From NCBI GenBank assembly GCA_025993795.1, contig JAMQHL010000049.1, positions 62,001 to 126,000 on the forward strand: 64,000 nucleotides of DNA. Reading direction: 5' to 3'. Under the pieces are notes generated by a model that saw nothing but the letters and a program-made list of their open reading frames with translations, did not search any database and had not been told where the DNA came from. Made by a program: the position numbers and the translations under genes. The DNA comes from Planctomycetota bacterium (GTDB lineage Bacteria; Planctomycetota; UBA8742; UBA2392). Within the stretch, counting starts at the first letter, position 1. Every line of letters begins with the position of its first letter. This document shows positions 1-7,515 of this stretch, one piece after another.

Positions 1-513
1 GCCGCGCTCGGGGATCACCCAGCATGAGTGCATCTTGCGGTTGTCGGGGCTCAGGTCGAAGCCGAAGTCCACACCCGGCGAGCGGTGAAGCTGGCTCACG
101 ATTACGCGCTCGGCGCCGTTGATGATGAACTCGCCGCCGCCGATCATCAGGGGCAGCTCGCCTAGGTAAACGTCTTCATCCACGCTTTCGCCGTCGCGGT
201 TCAGGCGCATCTTCACGACCAGCGGCGAGCCGTAGGTCAGCTTGAGCGCACGACACTCATCCGGCGTGTAGCGCGGCTCGCCGAGGTCGTAGCTGAGAAA
301 CTCAAGGCTCATCGTTTGGTCGTAGCTGTAGATCGGGAATATCTCGGTGACCAGCGACTGCAGCCCGATTTCCTCGCGCCGCGACTGCGGCACGTCGGCC
401 TGCAGAAAGCGCGCGTAACTCTGGGTCTGCAGCTGCACAAGATTGGGCAACTCGACCTGGCCGGCGGCTTTGCCGAAGCGGCGGATGGGTGTGACGTCTT
501 GTGATAGTGACAT
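1..513 (-). CDS. rpoB: RNA polymerase beta subunit, N-terminal part (cut by window edge)
   Basis: The minus strand is open from an ATG at 513 to the window edge, giving the first 171 residues. The protein begins MSLSQDVTPIRRFGK, then PNLVQLQTQSYARFLQ and FIINGAERVIVSQLHRSPGV, which are hallmark beta-subunit N-terminal sequences (external and protrusion regions near the template-binding cleft). The start is supported by GAGG seven bases upstream. The gene follows rplL, the standard order of the rplKAJL-rpoBC block, so it encodes the catalytic-core subunit of RNA polymerase. Only the first eighth or so of the gene is present; no defect is seen in this part. Confidence 0.97.
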   Translation of the reverse strand, partial: MSLSQDVTPIRRFGKAAGQVELPNLVQLQTQSYARFLQADVPQSRREEIGLQSLVTEIFPIYSYDQTMSLEFLSYDLGEPRYTPDECRALKLTYGSPLVVKMRLNRDGESVDEDVYLGELPLMIGGGEFIINGAERVIVSQLHRSPGVDFGFDLSPDNRKMHSCWVIPERG

Positions 514-571
514 TCGTGACCTCGTTCCCGGCGGGCGAACCCGCAGCCTTGCGGTCAAAGAAAACGCGAAA

Positions 572-600
572 GGGGCCCCGTGGTGGGGAACCACGTGCCC
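572..600 (-). terminator. Hairpin between rplL and rpoB, possible attenuator
   Basis: On the minus strand the rplL-rpoB gap holds a stem CGTGGT/ACCACG with a 5-base loop, extended by an outer GGG/CCC pairing across a small internal loop. A moderately T-rich tract (CCCCTTTCGCGTTTTCTTT) follows. Many bacteria have a partial terminator here that lowers rpoBC transcription relative to the ribosomal genes. That role is inferred from position; the T-tract is imperfect. Confidence 0.45.
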
Positions 601-742
601 TCTCAGTTCTGCGGCCTGCGTTCCCGGGACAATGCCGGCCATCCCCATGGCCAATGCGTGTCCCCGTCTGATTGCAGGCTGCGCTATTCACATGTGAAAC
701 GCGCAGCGCGGGGGCGGGCTTACCGCCCCCTGCTGATGAAAA

Positions 743-1141
743 CTACTTCAGGTCGACCTTGGCGCCGGCATCTTCCAGCTTCTTCTTCATTGCGTCGGCG
801 TCGGCCTTGTTCACGCCTTCCTTAACAGGCTTGGGCGCTTCCTCGACCAACTTCTTGGCTTCCGCCAGACCCAGGTTCGTGAGCTCGCGCACCACCTTGA
901 TCACCGGGATCTTCTTGTTCGGGTCGCTGATGCCGCTGAGCATCACGATGAACTCGGTCTTTTCGACGGCGGCAGCCGGGGCATCGCCACCAGCCGCGGG
1001 GCCTGCGGCGACCGCAACAGCGGCCTGGGCCTTTACGTCAAACTTGTCCTCGAAGGCCTTCACGAAGTCACGGACTTCGAGCAGCGACCACGTCGCAACT
1101 TCATTGAGAACCTTCTGTACCTTTTCAGCAGCTTCCGGCAT
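743..1141 (-). CDS. rplL: 50S ribosomal protein L7/L12
   Basis: A 132-residue acidic protein, slightly longer than the usual 120-125. It has an N-terminal dimerisation helix region, an Ala/Gly-rich hinge at about residues 38-58, and the C-terminal factor-binding domain with [20 protein letters not shown]. It forms the stalk of the large subunit that recruits elongation factors. GGAGAG sits six bases before the ATG at 1141. It lies between rplJ and rpoB as usual. Confidence 0.98.
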   Translation of the reverse strand: MPEAAEKVQKVLNEVATWSLLEVRDFVKAFEDKFDVKAQAAVAVAAGPAAGGDAPAAAVEKTEFIVMLSGISDPNKKIPVIKVVRELTNLGLAEAKKLVEEAPKPVKEGVNKADADAMKKKLEDAGAKVDLK

Positions 1142-1151
1142 GGCAACTCTC

Positions 1152-1282
1152 CATTGCGGGCTTCAGATTGCGGATTGCGGACTTTCGTGCGCCGCGTCTT
1201 CCGTGTCCTGGCCCGACTTGTTCGATTCGTCAATTTGAGCGGAGCGGTTTAATCCCGATTCCGCTTTCCGCAATCCCCAATC
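1152..1282. repeat. Intergenic inverted word-repeat between rplJ and rplL
   Basis: The 139-base gap contains GATTGCGGATTGCGG at 1166-1180 and an inverted, diverged copy (CCGCTTTCCGCAATCCCCAATC) at 1261-1282 that runs into the rplJ stop codon. The halves could pair into a long imperfect stem in the operon mRNA. It belongs to a set of four such palindromic gaps in this window, each built from a different short word. Confidence 0.6.
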
Positions 1283-1826
1283 AACCCTGTTTTTCCAGCT
1301 TCTCTTCCAGAGCCGCAAAGGCCCACAGCACCTGCAAGTACCCCGTCTGGAACGTGGCGGCCACTTTCTGCGGCATCGCCAGGAAACCGCCGGCCATCTT
1401 GCCCAGCAGCTCTTTCTTTCCTGGCAGGGTCGAAACCTGCTGCACGCCGTCGGCGCTCAGCACGTCGTTGCCCATCTGGCCGCCCTTGACCTTGATCGTC
1501 TTGACGTTGCCCCTCAGCCACTTGGCCGTAAACTTGGCCGCATCAACTGCGCCTTCCGCGCCGTAAAGAAATGCGGTCGGGCCCTTGAACATCTCGGGCG
1601 CGCTGTCGGACTCAAGCAGCGGCTTCAATCCACGCTCTTTGAGCGCATTGATTGCAATACGGTTCTTGACGACTTCCATCGTCAAGCGCGCTTTGCGAAG
1701 CTCGGTGCGGAACTCGGCCATCTTCTCGCTGTTCAGCCCGCTGAAGTCGATTATGACGACTTCAGAGACGTCGCCCAGCGAGCGCTGGTACTGGTCCACA
1801 AGCAGTGTATTCAGTGTATTCGGCAT
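1281..1826 (-). CDS. rplJ: 50S ribosomal protein L10
   Basis: A 181-residue L10 protein, somewhat longer than the 165-175 typical length. The N-terminal rRNA-binding domain shows the usual pattern (VVIIDFSGLNSEKMAEFR, then VVKNRIAINALKERGL and GPTAFLYG). The C-terminal helix (VLWAFAALEEKLEKQ) is the docking site for L7/L12 dimers. It anchors the stalk to 23S rRNA and is often the autoregulator of this operon. It starts two bases after the rplA stop, with GGTGGAG upstream. The C-terminal region is slightly extended. Confidence 0.97.
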   Translation of the reverse strand: MPNTLNTLLVDQYQRSLGDVSEVVIIDFSGLNSEKMAEFRTELRKARLTMEVVKNRIAINALKERGLKPLLESDSAPEMFKGPTAFLYGAEGAVDAAKFTAKWLRGNVKTIKVKGGQMGNDVLSADGVQQVSTLPGKKELLGKMAGGFLAMPQKVAATFQTGYLQVLWAFAALEEKLEKQG

Positions 1827-1828
1827 GG

Positions 1829-2521
1829 TTACTGCTCCACCGCAACGTGAACACCGGGGGTCATTGTGCCTGACAGGCTGACCTTTTCGATGTACGCGCC
1901 TTTCACAGCCGACGGACGCAGGACCTTCAGGTGGTCAAGCACATGTTTCAGGTTGTCGAGCAGCTTGGCGTTGCTGAAGCTGCGCTTGCCCAGGGGCATG
2001 TGGATATTGCCACCCGCGTCAGTGCGGAATTCAAGTTTGCCCGCGGCGAATTCTTTCACCGCGGAGACCACGTCCTCAGTCACGGTGCCGGCCTTTGGCG
2101 TGGGCATCAGCCCTTTGGGACCGAGGACCTTGCCAAGCCGGCCGACATGGCGCATCTGGCTGGGATGGGCGATGGCTTTGTCAAACTCCATCCAGCCCTC
2201 TTCGATACGCTTTGCCAGCTCTGCACCGCCGACAGCCACGGCACCTGCTGCCAGGGCCTTCTCAGCGGCGTCGCCTTCCACAAAGGCCACCACGCGCTGC
2301 GCCTTGCCGACCCCGTGGGGCAGCGAGATGGCGCCGCGCAGGTTCTGCTCGGCTTTACGAGGATCGACGTTCAGCTTGACCGCAAGGTTCACGGTCTCAT
2401 CGAACTTCGTCTTCGGAAACTTCGCAAGAATCTCGATCGCTTCTTCGATAGAGTAACGGCGACCGAGCTCGACAAGTTTCGAGCCTTCCCGGTACTTCTT
2501 GCTGCGGAATTTATTTGCCAT
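1829..2521 (-). CDS. rplA: 50S ribosomal protein L1
   Basis: A 230-residue L1 protein of normal length. It contains the signature PKGLMPTPKAGTVTEDV and the N-terminal KFDETVNLAVKLNVDPRKAEQNLRG. L1 forms the mobile stalk near the E site and in many bacteria represses its own operon by binding mRNA. AGGAGA precedes the ATG at 2521. It sits between rplK (170 bases upstream) and rplJ (2-base gap), so it is likely cotranscribed and coupled to rplJ. Confidence 0.98.
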   Translation of the reverse strand: MANKFRSKKYREGSKLVELGRRYSIEEAIEILAKFPKTKFDETVNLAVKLNVDPRKAEQNLRGAISLPHGVGKAQRVVAFVEGDAAEKALAAGAVAVGGAELAKRIEEGWMEFDKAIAHPSQMRHVGRLGKVLGPKGLMPTPKAGTVTEDVVSAVKEFAAGKLEFRTDAGGNIHMPLGKRSFSNAKLLDNLKHVLDHLKVLRPSAVKGAYIEKVSLSGTMTPGVHVAVEQ

Positions 2522-2603
2522 CGATTCTCCTGGGCAGTGTTGCCGCTGTCTCCTGCCTGTTTACGCGTCCCGCCGACAGTCCGCGGGTTGCGTGCGCTTC
2601 AAA

Positions 2604-2680
2604 ATGAGCAATATCTAATGAACAATTGGCAATTGAAGCGACACTGCATTTGATTGCTCATCGTTCATTCGATATTGTTC
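2604..2680. repeat. AT-rich intergenic inverted repeat between rplK and rplA
   Basis: The gap holds ATGAGCAATATCTAATGAAC at 2604-2623 followed by CAATTGGCAATTG. A diverged inverted copy (GATTGCTCATCGTTCATTCG then ATATTGTTC) ends at 2680. The two halves can pair as an imperfect stem around a central AT-rich segment. The low GC stands out sharply from the flanking ribosomal genes and suggests an inserted, decaying palindrome. Confidence 0.6.
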
Positions 2681-2693
2681 TTTGCCTTTTCTC

Positions 2694-3122
2694 CTAGCCC
2701 TTCACGGCAATGCCCATACTGCGGGCGGTACCGGCGATTACCTTTTTGGCAGCTTCCAGGCTGCCGCTGTTCAGATCGCTCATCTTGATCTCGGCGATCT
2801 TGGCCAACTGCTCGTCGGTGATCGTCGCGATCGTTTCGCGGCCCGGTGTCTTGCCGCCGCTCTTCAGCTTCAGCTCGGTCTTGATCAGGACGCTGGCCGG
2901 CGGCTTCTTGAGGATGAAGTCAAAGCTGCGATCCTTGAAAATCGTGATTTCGACGGGCGTGACCATGCCCATCATCTTTTCGCGCGTGCGGTCGTTGAAG
3001 CGCTTCACGAAGTCGGCGATGTTCACGCCGTGCTGGCCGAGTGCGGGGCCCACCGGAGGCGCCGGAGTGGCCTGGCCACCCACGCACTGCAGCTTCACCT
3101 TCGCCATGATTTCTTTTGCCAT
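2694..3122 (-). CDS. rplK: 50S ribosomal protein L11
   Basis: A 142-residue L11 protein of typical length. Signature features are QATPAPPVGPALGQHGVNI at the N-terminal domain and the Lys-rich C-terminal rRNA-binding domain ending AGTARSMGIAVKG. L11 binds the GTPase-associated centre of 23S rRNA. The ATG at 3122 (MAKEIMAKVKLQ) is preferred over the ATG five codons later because it has AAGGA about seven bases upstream and matches the family N-terminus. Confidence 0.98.
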   Translation of the reverse strand: MAKEIMAKVKLQCVGGQATPAPPVGPALGQHGVNIADFVKRFNDRTREKMMGMVTPVEITIFKDRSFDFILKKPPASVLIKTELKLKSGGKTPGRETIATITDEQLAKIAEIKMSDLNSGSLEAAKKVIAGTARSMGIAVKG

Positions 3123-3153
3123 GTCCGTTCCATCCTTCGTGCCGGCCCGGTGA

Positions 3154-3206
3154 GCGGGTCAGGCACCTTTTGCTCCGCTGCGCTCCGCAAAAGGAGCCAG
3201 ACCCGT
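3154..3206. repeat. 19-bp palindromic repeat element directly after nusG
   Basis: The arms CGGGTCAGGCACCTTTTGC (3155-3173) and GCAAAAGGAGCCAGACCCG (3187-3205) are inverted copies with two mismatches, around a 13-base GC loop. The right arm ends one base before the nusG stop codon at 3206. The element could form a strong hairpin in mRNA between nusG and rplK. It looks like a small mobile palindromic element rather than a terminator, as no T-tract follows on the minus strand. Confidence 0.75.
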
Positions 3207-3781
3207 TACACCTTCTCGACTTGCCAGTACTCAAGACCCACCGGGGTCGCGCGGCCGAAGATCGTCACGATCACCTGCACGCGGCCGTTCTCTGCGTCGA
3301 CCTCTTCCACATGGCCTTCAAACCCGTCAAACGGGCCATCCTTGATCTTGACGGCATCGCCTTTGGTAAACTCAACTTTCACTACCGGCTCGTCGCCTGC
3401 TTCGGCCGGTTCGGAGATGCGCAGAATGCGGCGCACGTCTTCTTCGGTCATCGGTACCGGCTGGTCACGATCCCCCACGAAGTCGCCGACGCCCGGCGTC
3501 TCGCGAATCAGGTGGTAGGCCTCGCCATTGATGCGCCAGCGCTGGTCCGGGTTGTCCGACTTGTCTTCTTCCGTCTCGATCTCGAGGTACAGATAACCCG
3601 GGTGCATCTTGCGCTTGCGTTCACGTTTCTTGCCGCCCTTGATTTCCTGCACGGTCTCCATCGGGATCACCATGCGCTCAAACAAACCCTCAAGCCCGCG
3701 CGCCTTCACGCGCTTCTCGAGGTTTTCCTTGATCTTTTCCTCGCGCGAGCTTTGCACGCGCAGGCAATACCACATCTTCAT
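3206..3781 (-). CDS. nusG: Transcription termination/antitermination protein NusG
   Basis: The 191-residue protein starts MKMWYCLRVQSSREEKIKENL. This start is chosen because GGAGAG lies just upstream and a longer reading (from 3841) would overlap secE. The NGN domain (about 1-115) carries an extra charged stretch (GGKKRERKRKMHPGYLYLEI, then EEDKSDNPDQRWRINGEAYHLI) compared with compact homologues. The C-terminal KOW domain is clear (KDGPFDGFEGHVEEVD). NusG couples RNA polymerase to Rho or to the ribosome. It starts 19 bases after secE, the usual pairing. Confidence 0.96.
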   Translation of the reverse strand: MKMWYCLRVQSSREEKIKENLEKRVKARGLEGLFERMVIPMETVQEIKGGKKRERKRKMHPGYLYLEIETEEDKSDNPDQRWRINGEAYHLIRETPGVGDFVGDRDQPVPMTEEDVRRILRISEPAEAGDEPVVKVEFTKGDAVKIKDGPFDGFEGHVEEVDAENGRVQVIVTIFGRATPVGLEYWQVEKV

Positions 3782-3800
3782 GGCCGGGCTCTCCAACACG

Positions 3801-4346
3801 CTATTTGCCCTCTGCCTTTTCGGCTTCATCTGTCGGGTCAATCCTGAATACCATGGTCGCGATGCGGCCCCAGCCTACATCACTCCACTTCTGGCCCTGC
3901 AGCATGCCGATGCCCATGGTGAAGGTCAGGTCGTAGACGAACATGAAGATCGCGAACCACAGCACGAAATACAGCACGACGCCGGTTGCGCGATTCGTTT
4001 CTTTGCGGGGCGCCCAGCGCACACGCCTGAGTTCCGCCTCGGTTTCAATCAGTAGGTCGGCAAAGCTCGGCCGGTTCAGCCACTGGCGCAATGCGACCAG
4101 GCCGACGATGAACATGGCCAGCGCGATGAACATGCTCCAGGTAACCCATTCGGTCAACGCACCGCCGCCCTGCACAAGCTGCTTACCGAAGAACGGGTCT
4201 TCGAACTGCAACAGGCGGTCAAGGCGGGTGTTGCCGTAATTCAGGAATGCGTAGCTCACCCAGGCAAGCAGCAACAGAAGCAGCGCGGTCGCGAAACCGC
4301 GCGCCTTGCGTCCTGCCCCTCGCCTGTAGCTTTCGAAAAGCGCCAT
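3801..4346 (-). CDS. secE: SecE, preprotein translocase subunit (enlarged form)
   Basis: At 181 residues this is longer than the one-helix SecE (about 60-65) and the three-helix E. coli form (about 127). Three hydrophobic segments are visible at about 17-36, 67-87 and 121-141. The conserved SecE core is the amphipathic helix plus last membrane helix (LLIETEAELRRVRWAPRKET then GVVLYFVLWFAIFMFVYD). It stabilises SecY in the protein-conducting channel. The position between tRNA-Trp and nusG supports the call. The extra N-terminal helices and a 35-residue polar tail are unusual. Confidence 0.93.
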   Translation of the reverse strand: MALFESYRRGAGRKARGFATALLLLLLAWVSYAFLNYGNTRLDRLLQFEDPFFGKQLVQGGGALTEWVTWSMFIALAMFIVGLVALRQWLNRPSFADLLIETEAELRRVRWAPRKETNRATGVVLYFVLWFAIFMFVYDLTFTMGIGMLQGQKWSDVGWGRIATMVFRIDPTDEAEKAEGK

Positions 4347-4428
4347 CGTCTGATTTCCAGGTACTGCTCTAGACCAGCAACTTCGGACCTGCGTATTGGG
4401 CCGGGAAAACTGCCCCGATCCTGAAATC

Positions 4429-4504
4429 TGGCACGGCGGGAGGGAATCGAACCCCCAACCTGCGGTTTTGGAAACCGCTGCTCTGCCAGTTGAGCTACCG
4501 CCGT
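4429..4504 (-). tRNA. tRNA-Trp(CCA)
   Basis: A 76-base cloverleaf with acceptor arms ACGGCGG/CCGCCGT, anticodon stem-loop CGGTTTCCAAAACCG (anticodon CCA), a GGTTCGATTCC T-arm, discriminator G and an encoded CCA tail. It lies between rpmG and secE, as in other tuf-secE-nusG clusters. Confidence 0.98.
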
Positions 4505-4507
4505 ATC

Positions 4508-4570
4508 CGTTGTCAGTTGTCGGTTTTCAGTTGTCAGCTGCTGACAACCGACAACTGGCAACGGACAACG
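4508..4570. repeat. 30-base-arm imperfect palindrome upstream of tRNA-Trp
   Basis: Arms at 4508-4537 and 4541-4570 are inverted copies built from GTTGTC/TGACAAC words with about seven mismatches around a 3-base loop. The whole rpmG-to-tRNA-Trp gap is this hairpin. It would sit in the primary transcript directly before the tRNA 5' end. Confidence 0.75.
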
Positions 4571-4575
4571 ATTGC

Positions 4576-4743
4576 CTACTTCTTCTTTTCCTTGTGCACG
4601 GTGTGCTTCTTCAGCTTGCTGCTGTATTTCTTCAGTTCGAGCTTCTTGATGTTCTGGCCCTTGACGCGCTTCTGCGTGCGGTAGTACCGCACACCCGTCT
4701 CGGTGCATTCCATGAACACATACTCGCGGTTGTCGCCTGCCAT
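4576..4743 (-). CDS. rpmG: 50S ribosomal protein L33
   Basis: A 55-residue basic protein, MAGDNREYVFMECTETGVRY followed by YRTQKRVKGQNIKKLELKKY and a Lys-rich end. It matches L33 in length and in the ECTE/NY-type beta core. Only one cysteine is present, so this is the zinc-free form. L33 is a late-assembling large-subunit protein near the E site. It lies between tuf and tRNA-Trp/secE, its usual place in many phyla. It is too short to be caught by a length-filtered ORF list. Confidence 0.95.
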   Translation of the reverse strand: MAGDNREYVFMECTETGVRYYRTQKRVKGQNIKKLELKKYSSKLKKHTVHKEKKK

Positions 4744-4814
4744 GGTCGTTCTCGTCCGGGGACAGAACCGGCGGCGGACACTCGATCCGCCGCCGATCAG
4801 CCCTCTGTTTCCGT

Positions 4815-6014
4815 TTAGGCAATCACCTTCGTCACGTTGCCGGCGCCCACGGTGCGGCCACCTTCGCGAATCGCGAACTTGGCACCCTCTTCCATGGCCA
4901 CTGACTTGCCGAGCTTCACCTTCAACTTCACGGTGTCGCCGGGCATCACCATCTCGGCACCGCCGAGCAGGTCGCAGCTGCCCGTCACATCCGTCGTACG
5001 GAAGTAGAACTGCGGGCGGTAACCGCTGAAGAACGGCGTGTGGCGGCCGCCTTCATCCTTGGACAGCACGTATGCCTGACACTCGAACTCAGTGTGCGGT
5101 TTGATGCTGCCGGGCGCGCACAGGACCATGCCACGATCGACCTGGCCTTTTTCAATGCCGCGCAGCAGTATGCCGACGTTGTCGCCGGCCATGCCTTCGC
5201 CCAGTTCCTTCTGGAACATCTCGACGCCCGTCACCGTGCTCTTGATCGGGGCTTCAATCAACCCGACCAGCTCGATGTTGTCGCCGACCTTGACCTTGCC
5301 GCGCTCGATACGGCCGGTGGCCACAGTGCCGCGACCGCTGATGCTGAACACGTCTTCAACAGCCAGCAAAAACGGCTTGTCGACTTCGCGCACAGGCTCG
5401 GGGATGTCGCTATCAAGGGCGTTGAGCAGGTCGAGGATGCACTTGTTGGCGCCGGCATCGGTCGGCTTCTCAAGTGCTGCCTTGGCGTTCCCGCGAATGA
5501 TCTTGATGGTGTCGCCGGGGAACTCGTACTTGTTCAACAGCTCGCGCACTTCCAGTTCCACGAGCTCAAGCAGCTCGGGGTCGTCCACCAGGTCGACCTT
5601 ATTAAGGAAGACCACGATGGCCGGAACGTTGACCTGGCGCGCAAGCAGCACGTGCTCACGCGTCTGGGGCATCGGGCCGGTGTCTGCGGCGACTACCACA
5701 ATCGCGCCGTCCATCTGGGCCGCGCCGGTAATCATGTTCTTGATGTAGTCCGCGTGACCCGGGCAGTCCACGTGGGCGTAGTGGCGGGTTTCCGATTCAT
5801 ACTCGACGTGCGCCGAGTGAATCGTCACCGTCTTGGTGGCGTCGCGGACCGTGCCGCCCTTGGTGATGCTGGCGTAGTCCTTGGGCTTCGCCAGCCCCTT
5901 GGCCGCGCAGACAGCGACAAGAGCCGCCGTCAGCGTCGATTTTCCGTGGTCGATGTGTCCGATTGTGCCGACGTTGACGTGCGGCTTGGTGCGTTCGAAG
6001 ACTTCACGCGCCAT
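4815..6014 (-). CDS. tuf: Elongation factor Tu
   Basis: A 399-residue EF-Tu of standard length. GTPase motifs are intact: GHIDHGKST (P-loop), DCPGHADY (switch II) and NKVDLVDD, followed by the beta-barrel domains ([13 protein letters not shown]). It delivers aminoacyl-tRNA to the ribosome. It is placed after four tRNA genes and before rpmG, matching the thrU-tyrU-glyT-thrT-tufB arrangement known in enterobacteria. Sec-tRNA would need the separate factor SelB, which is not in this window. Confidence 0.99.
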   Translation of the reverse strand: MAREVFERTKPHVNVGTIGHIDHGKSTLTAALVAVCAAKGLAKPKDYASITKGGTVRDATKTVTIHSAHVEYESETRHYAHVDCPGHADYIKNMITGAAQMDGAIVVVAADTGPMPQTREHVLLARQVNVPAIVVFLNKVDLVDDPELLELVELEVRELLNKYEFPGDTIKIIRGNAKAALEKPTDAGANKCILDLLNALDSDIPEPVREVDKPFLLAVEDVFSISGRGTVATGRIERGKVKVGDNIELVGLIEAPIKSTVTGVEMFQKELGEGMAGDNVGILLRGIEKGQVDRGMVLCAPGSIKPHTEFECQAYVLSKDEGGRHTPFFSGYRPQFYFRTTDVTGSCDLLGGAEMVMPGDTVKLKVKLGKSVAMEEGAKFAIREGGRTVGAGNVTKVIA

Positions 6015-6203
6015 GGCGATCTACCCTTACCCTGAAGTGCGCCCAGAGGTGCCGGCCAGTTGGCCGGAAAGCCACCACGGGAGCTGTCCATATTCTGCAC
6101 GTTCCCACACTGGGGCGGTGCCTATTAAACATTTTTCAAACTACAGCCGAACTACAGCCGCCTAAGACATTTTCAAACTACCGGCAGCGCGACGCGCCAA
6201 GTC

Positions 6204-6278
6204 TGGAGCTGCCCATGGGATTTGAACCCATGACCTCGTCCTTACCAAGGACGTGCTCTACCACTGAGCTAGGGCAGC
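6204..6278 (-). tRNA. tRNA-Thr(GGT)
   Basis: Acceptor GCTGCCC/GGGCAGC, anticodon arm CGTCCTTGGTAAGGACG (anticodon GGT), T-arm GGTTCAAATCC, encoded CCA. It is the last of four tRNAs upstream of tuf. Confidence 0.97.
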
Positions 6279-6342
6279 CTGAGCCAGGTCAGTCTGAGCC
6301 AGGTCAGCCCATGCCCGCGACTGCTGCACGCGGGCTCAAGTC

Positions 6343-6417
6343 TGGAGCGGGCGATGGGGCTCGAACCCACGACCGTCTGCTTGGAAGGCAGATGCTCTAC
6401 CACTGAGCTACACCCGC
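6343..6417 (-). tRNA. tRNA-Gly(TCC)
   Basis: Acceptor GCGGGTG/CGCCCGC, anticodon arm CTGCCTTCCAAGGCAG (anticodon TCC), T-arm GGTTCGAGCCC, encoded CCA. Confidence 0.97.
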
Positions 6418-6452
6418 TTTGTCCGCTTCAACAAAGCCCCGCCGCAAAGGAC

Positions 6453-6538
6453 TGGTGGGCGGAGAAGGATTCGAACCTTCGAAGGCATTAGCCACCTGAT
6501 TTACAGTCAGGCCCCTTTGGCCACTTGGGTATCCGCCC
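6453..6538 (-). tRNA. tRNA-Tyr(GTA)
   Basis: Class II tRNA of 86 bases with long variable arm. Acceptor GGGCGGA/TCCGCCC, anticodon loop CTGTAAA (anticodon GTA), T-arm GGTTCGAATCC, encoded CCA. Confidence 0.97.
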
Positions 6539-6691
6539 GGCTGTCTCGCCTTGGCTAACCTGCGTCCTGTATCCGCGCACCGCGCCTGCCGGTGTTCAAT
6601 TTTCAATTGTGCTGCACTGCTGACGCTTCCCTGCTGCCCCACTGCAACTGCCACAACCCGCAATCCCGACTGGGCTTCGGCTTAGTCTGGC

Positions 6692-6766
6692 TGGAGCCGG
6701 CGGCGAGAATCGAACTCGCAACCGCTGGTTTACAAAACCAGTGCTCTGCCATTGAGCTACGCCGGC
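6692..6766 (-). tRNA. tRNA-Thr(TGT)
   Basis: Acceptor GCCGGCG/CGCCGGC, anticodon loop TTTGTAA (anticodon TGT), T-arm GAGTTCGATTCTC, encoded CCA. First gene of the tRNA-tuf transcription unit. Confidence 0.97.
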
Positions 6767-6791
6767 GCACCGCGCCAAAATTGGAGCGGAG

Positions 6792-6819
6792 AAGATAGCA
6801 ACCGCCTTTTGCTCCGCAA
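6792..6819 (-). promoter_or_regulatory. Probable promoter of the tRNA-tuf unit
   Basis: On the minus strand TTGCGG and TATCTT are 16 bases apart, placing transcription start about 15-20 bases before tRNA-Thr(TGT). The -10 sequence and the 16-base spacing are the same as in the strong-looking rplM promoter at 21895-21922, which supports the call. Confidence 0.45.
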
Positions 6820-6996
6820 TGGGTGAGCCACCTGATTTCAACACTCATCCGGATTGGTCGTGTCTCCCAGAACAAACGCGACTAGAATCCCTCCCGATTC
6901 TGTGCCAAGACGCGTTTTCCTCGCGATGCGGGCTTCTGCATACAACCCCTTGCATGCCCTACAACTGACCAGTCCCTAACGTTTGCAGGATTCTCC

Positions 6997-7515
6997 ATGT
7001 GGCTCATACTCCTCAAGTTCACGCGCTGGGTCTACAAGACCCTTAACTCTGACGTGCGACCATGGCAGATCGCGCTGGGCTTCACGCTCGGTGCGCTGGC
7101 TGGTCTGCTGCCCCTGGGCCTTGGCACACTGGCCGTCTTTACCCTGATCCTGTTGTTGAACGTTCACTTCGGCAGCGCGATGTTCAGCTTCGGCACCTTC
7201 CGCCTGCTTGCATGGCTGCTGCAGGTACCGATCGTTCGCCCCATCGGCGAAGCCGCCCTGGATATTGCACCGAAAGGGCCAGTCGTTGCCGCTGCCGGCA
7301 CCCCGATCGTGGCCTGGTTCCGGCTTGATTACTTCGACGTGGCGGGCGCGATTGCGATCTGGTTGATCCTTGCGCTGCCGCTGTTCCTGGCGATGGCGGC
7401 ATTCTGGTCGCGCTTTCGGGGGTGGATGGACAAGCGCTTGAAGAACTCGCGCTTCATGAAGTGGGCTTCCAGGGTATGGCTGTTCAAGGGGCTGCGCTAT
7501 GTCTTCGTCGGTTGA
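6997..7515 (+). CDS. DUF2062-like small membrane protein (TIGR03546-type)
   Basis: A 172-residue membrane protein with hydrophobic segments at about 24-55, 62-80 and 112-132. The motif RPWQIALGFTLGALAGLLPL is typical of DUF2062 proteins (family knowledge recalled, function unknown). AGGA six bases before the ATG supports the start. Its end overlaps the next gene by 17 bases, so the two are surely coupled. As I recall, the TIGR03546 and TIGR03545 families are found as neighbours, and the next gene looks like a TIGR03545-type protein. No enzymatic motif is seen. Confidence 0.8.
   Translation: MWLILLKFTRWVYKTLNSDVRPWQIALGFTLGALAGLLPLGLGTLAVFTLILLLNVHFGSAMFSFGTFRLLAWLLQVPIVRPIGEAALDIAPKGPVVAAAGTPIVAWFRLDYFDVAGAIAIWLILALPLFLAMAAFWSRFRGWMDKRLKNSRFMKWASRVWLFKGLRYVFVG

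Noticed and set aside
5040-6035. Long plus-strand frame opposite tuf
   Set aside because: EF-Tu on the minus strand is complete; the antisense product has no recognisable domain.
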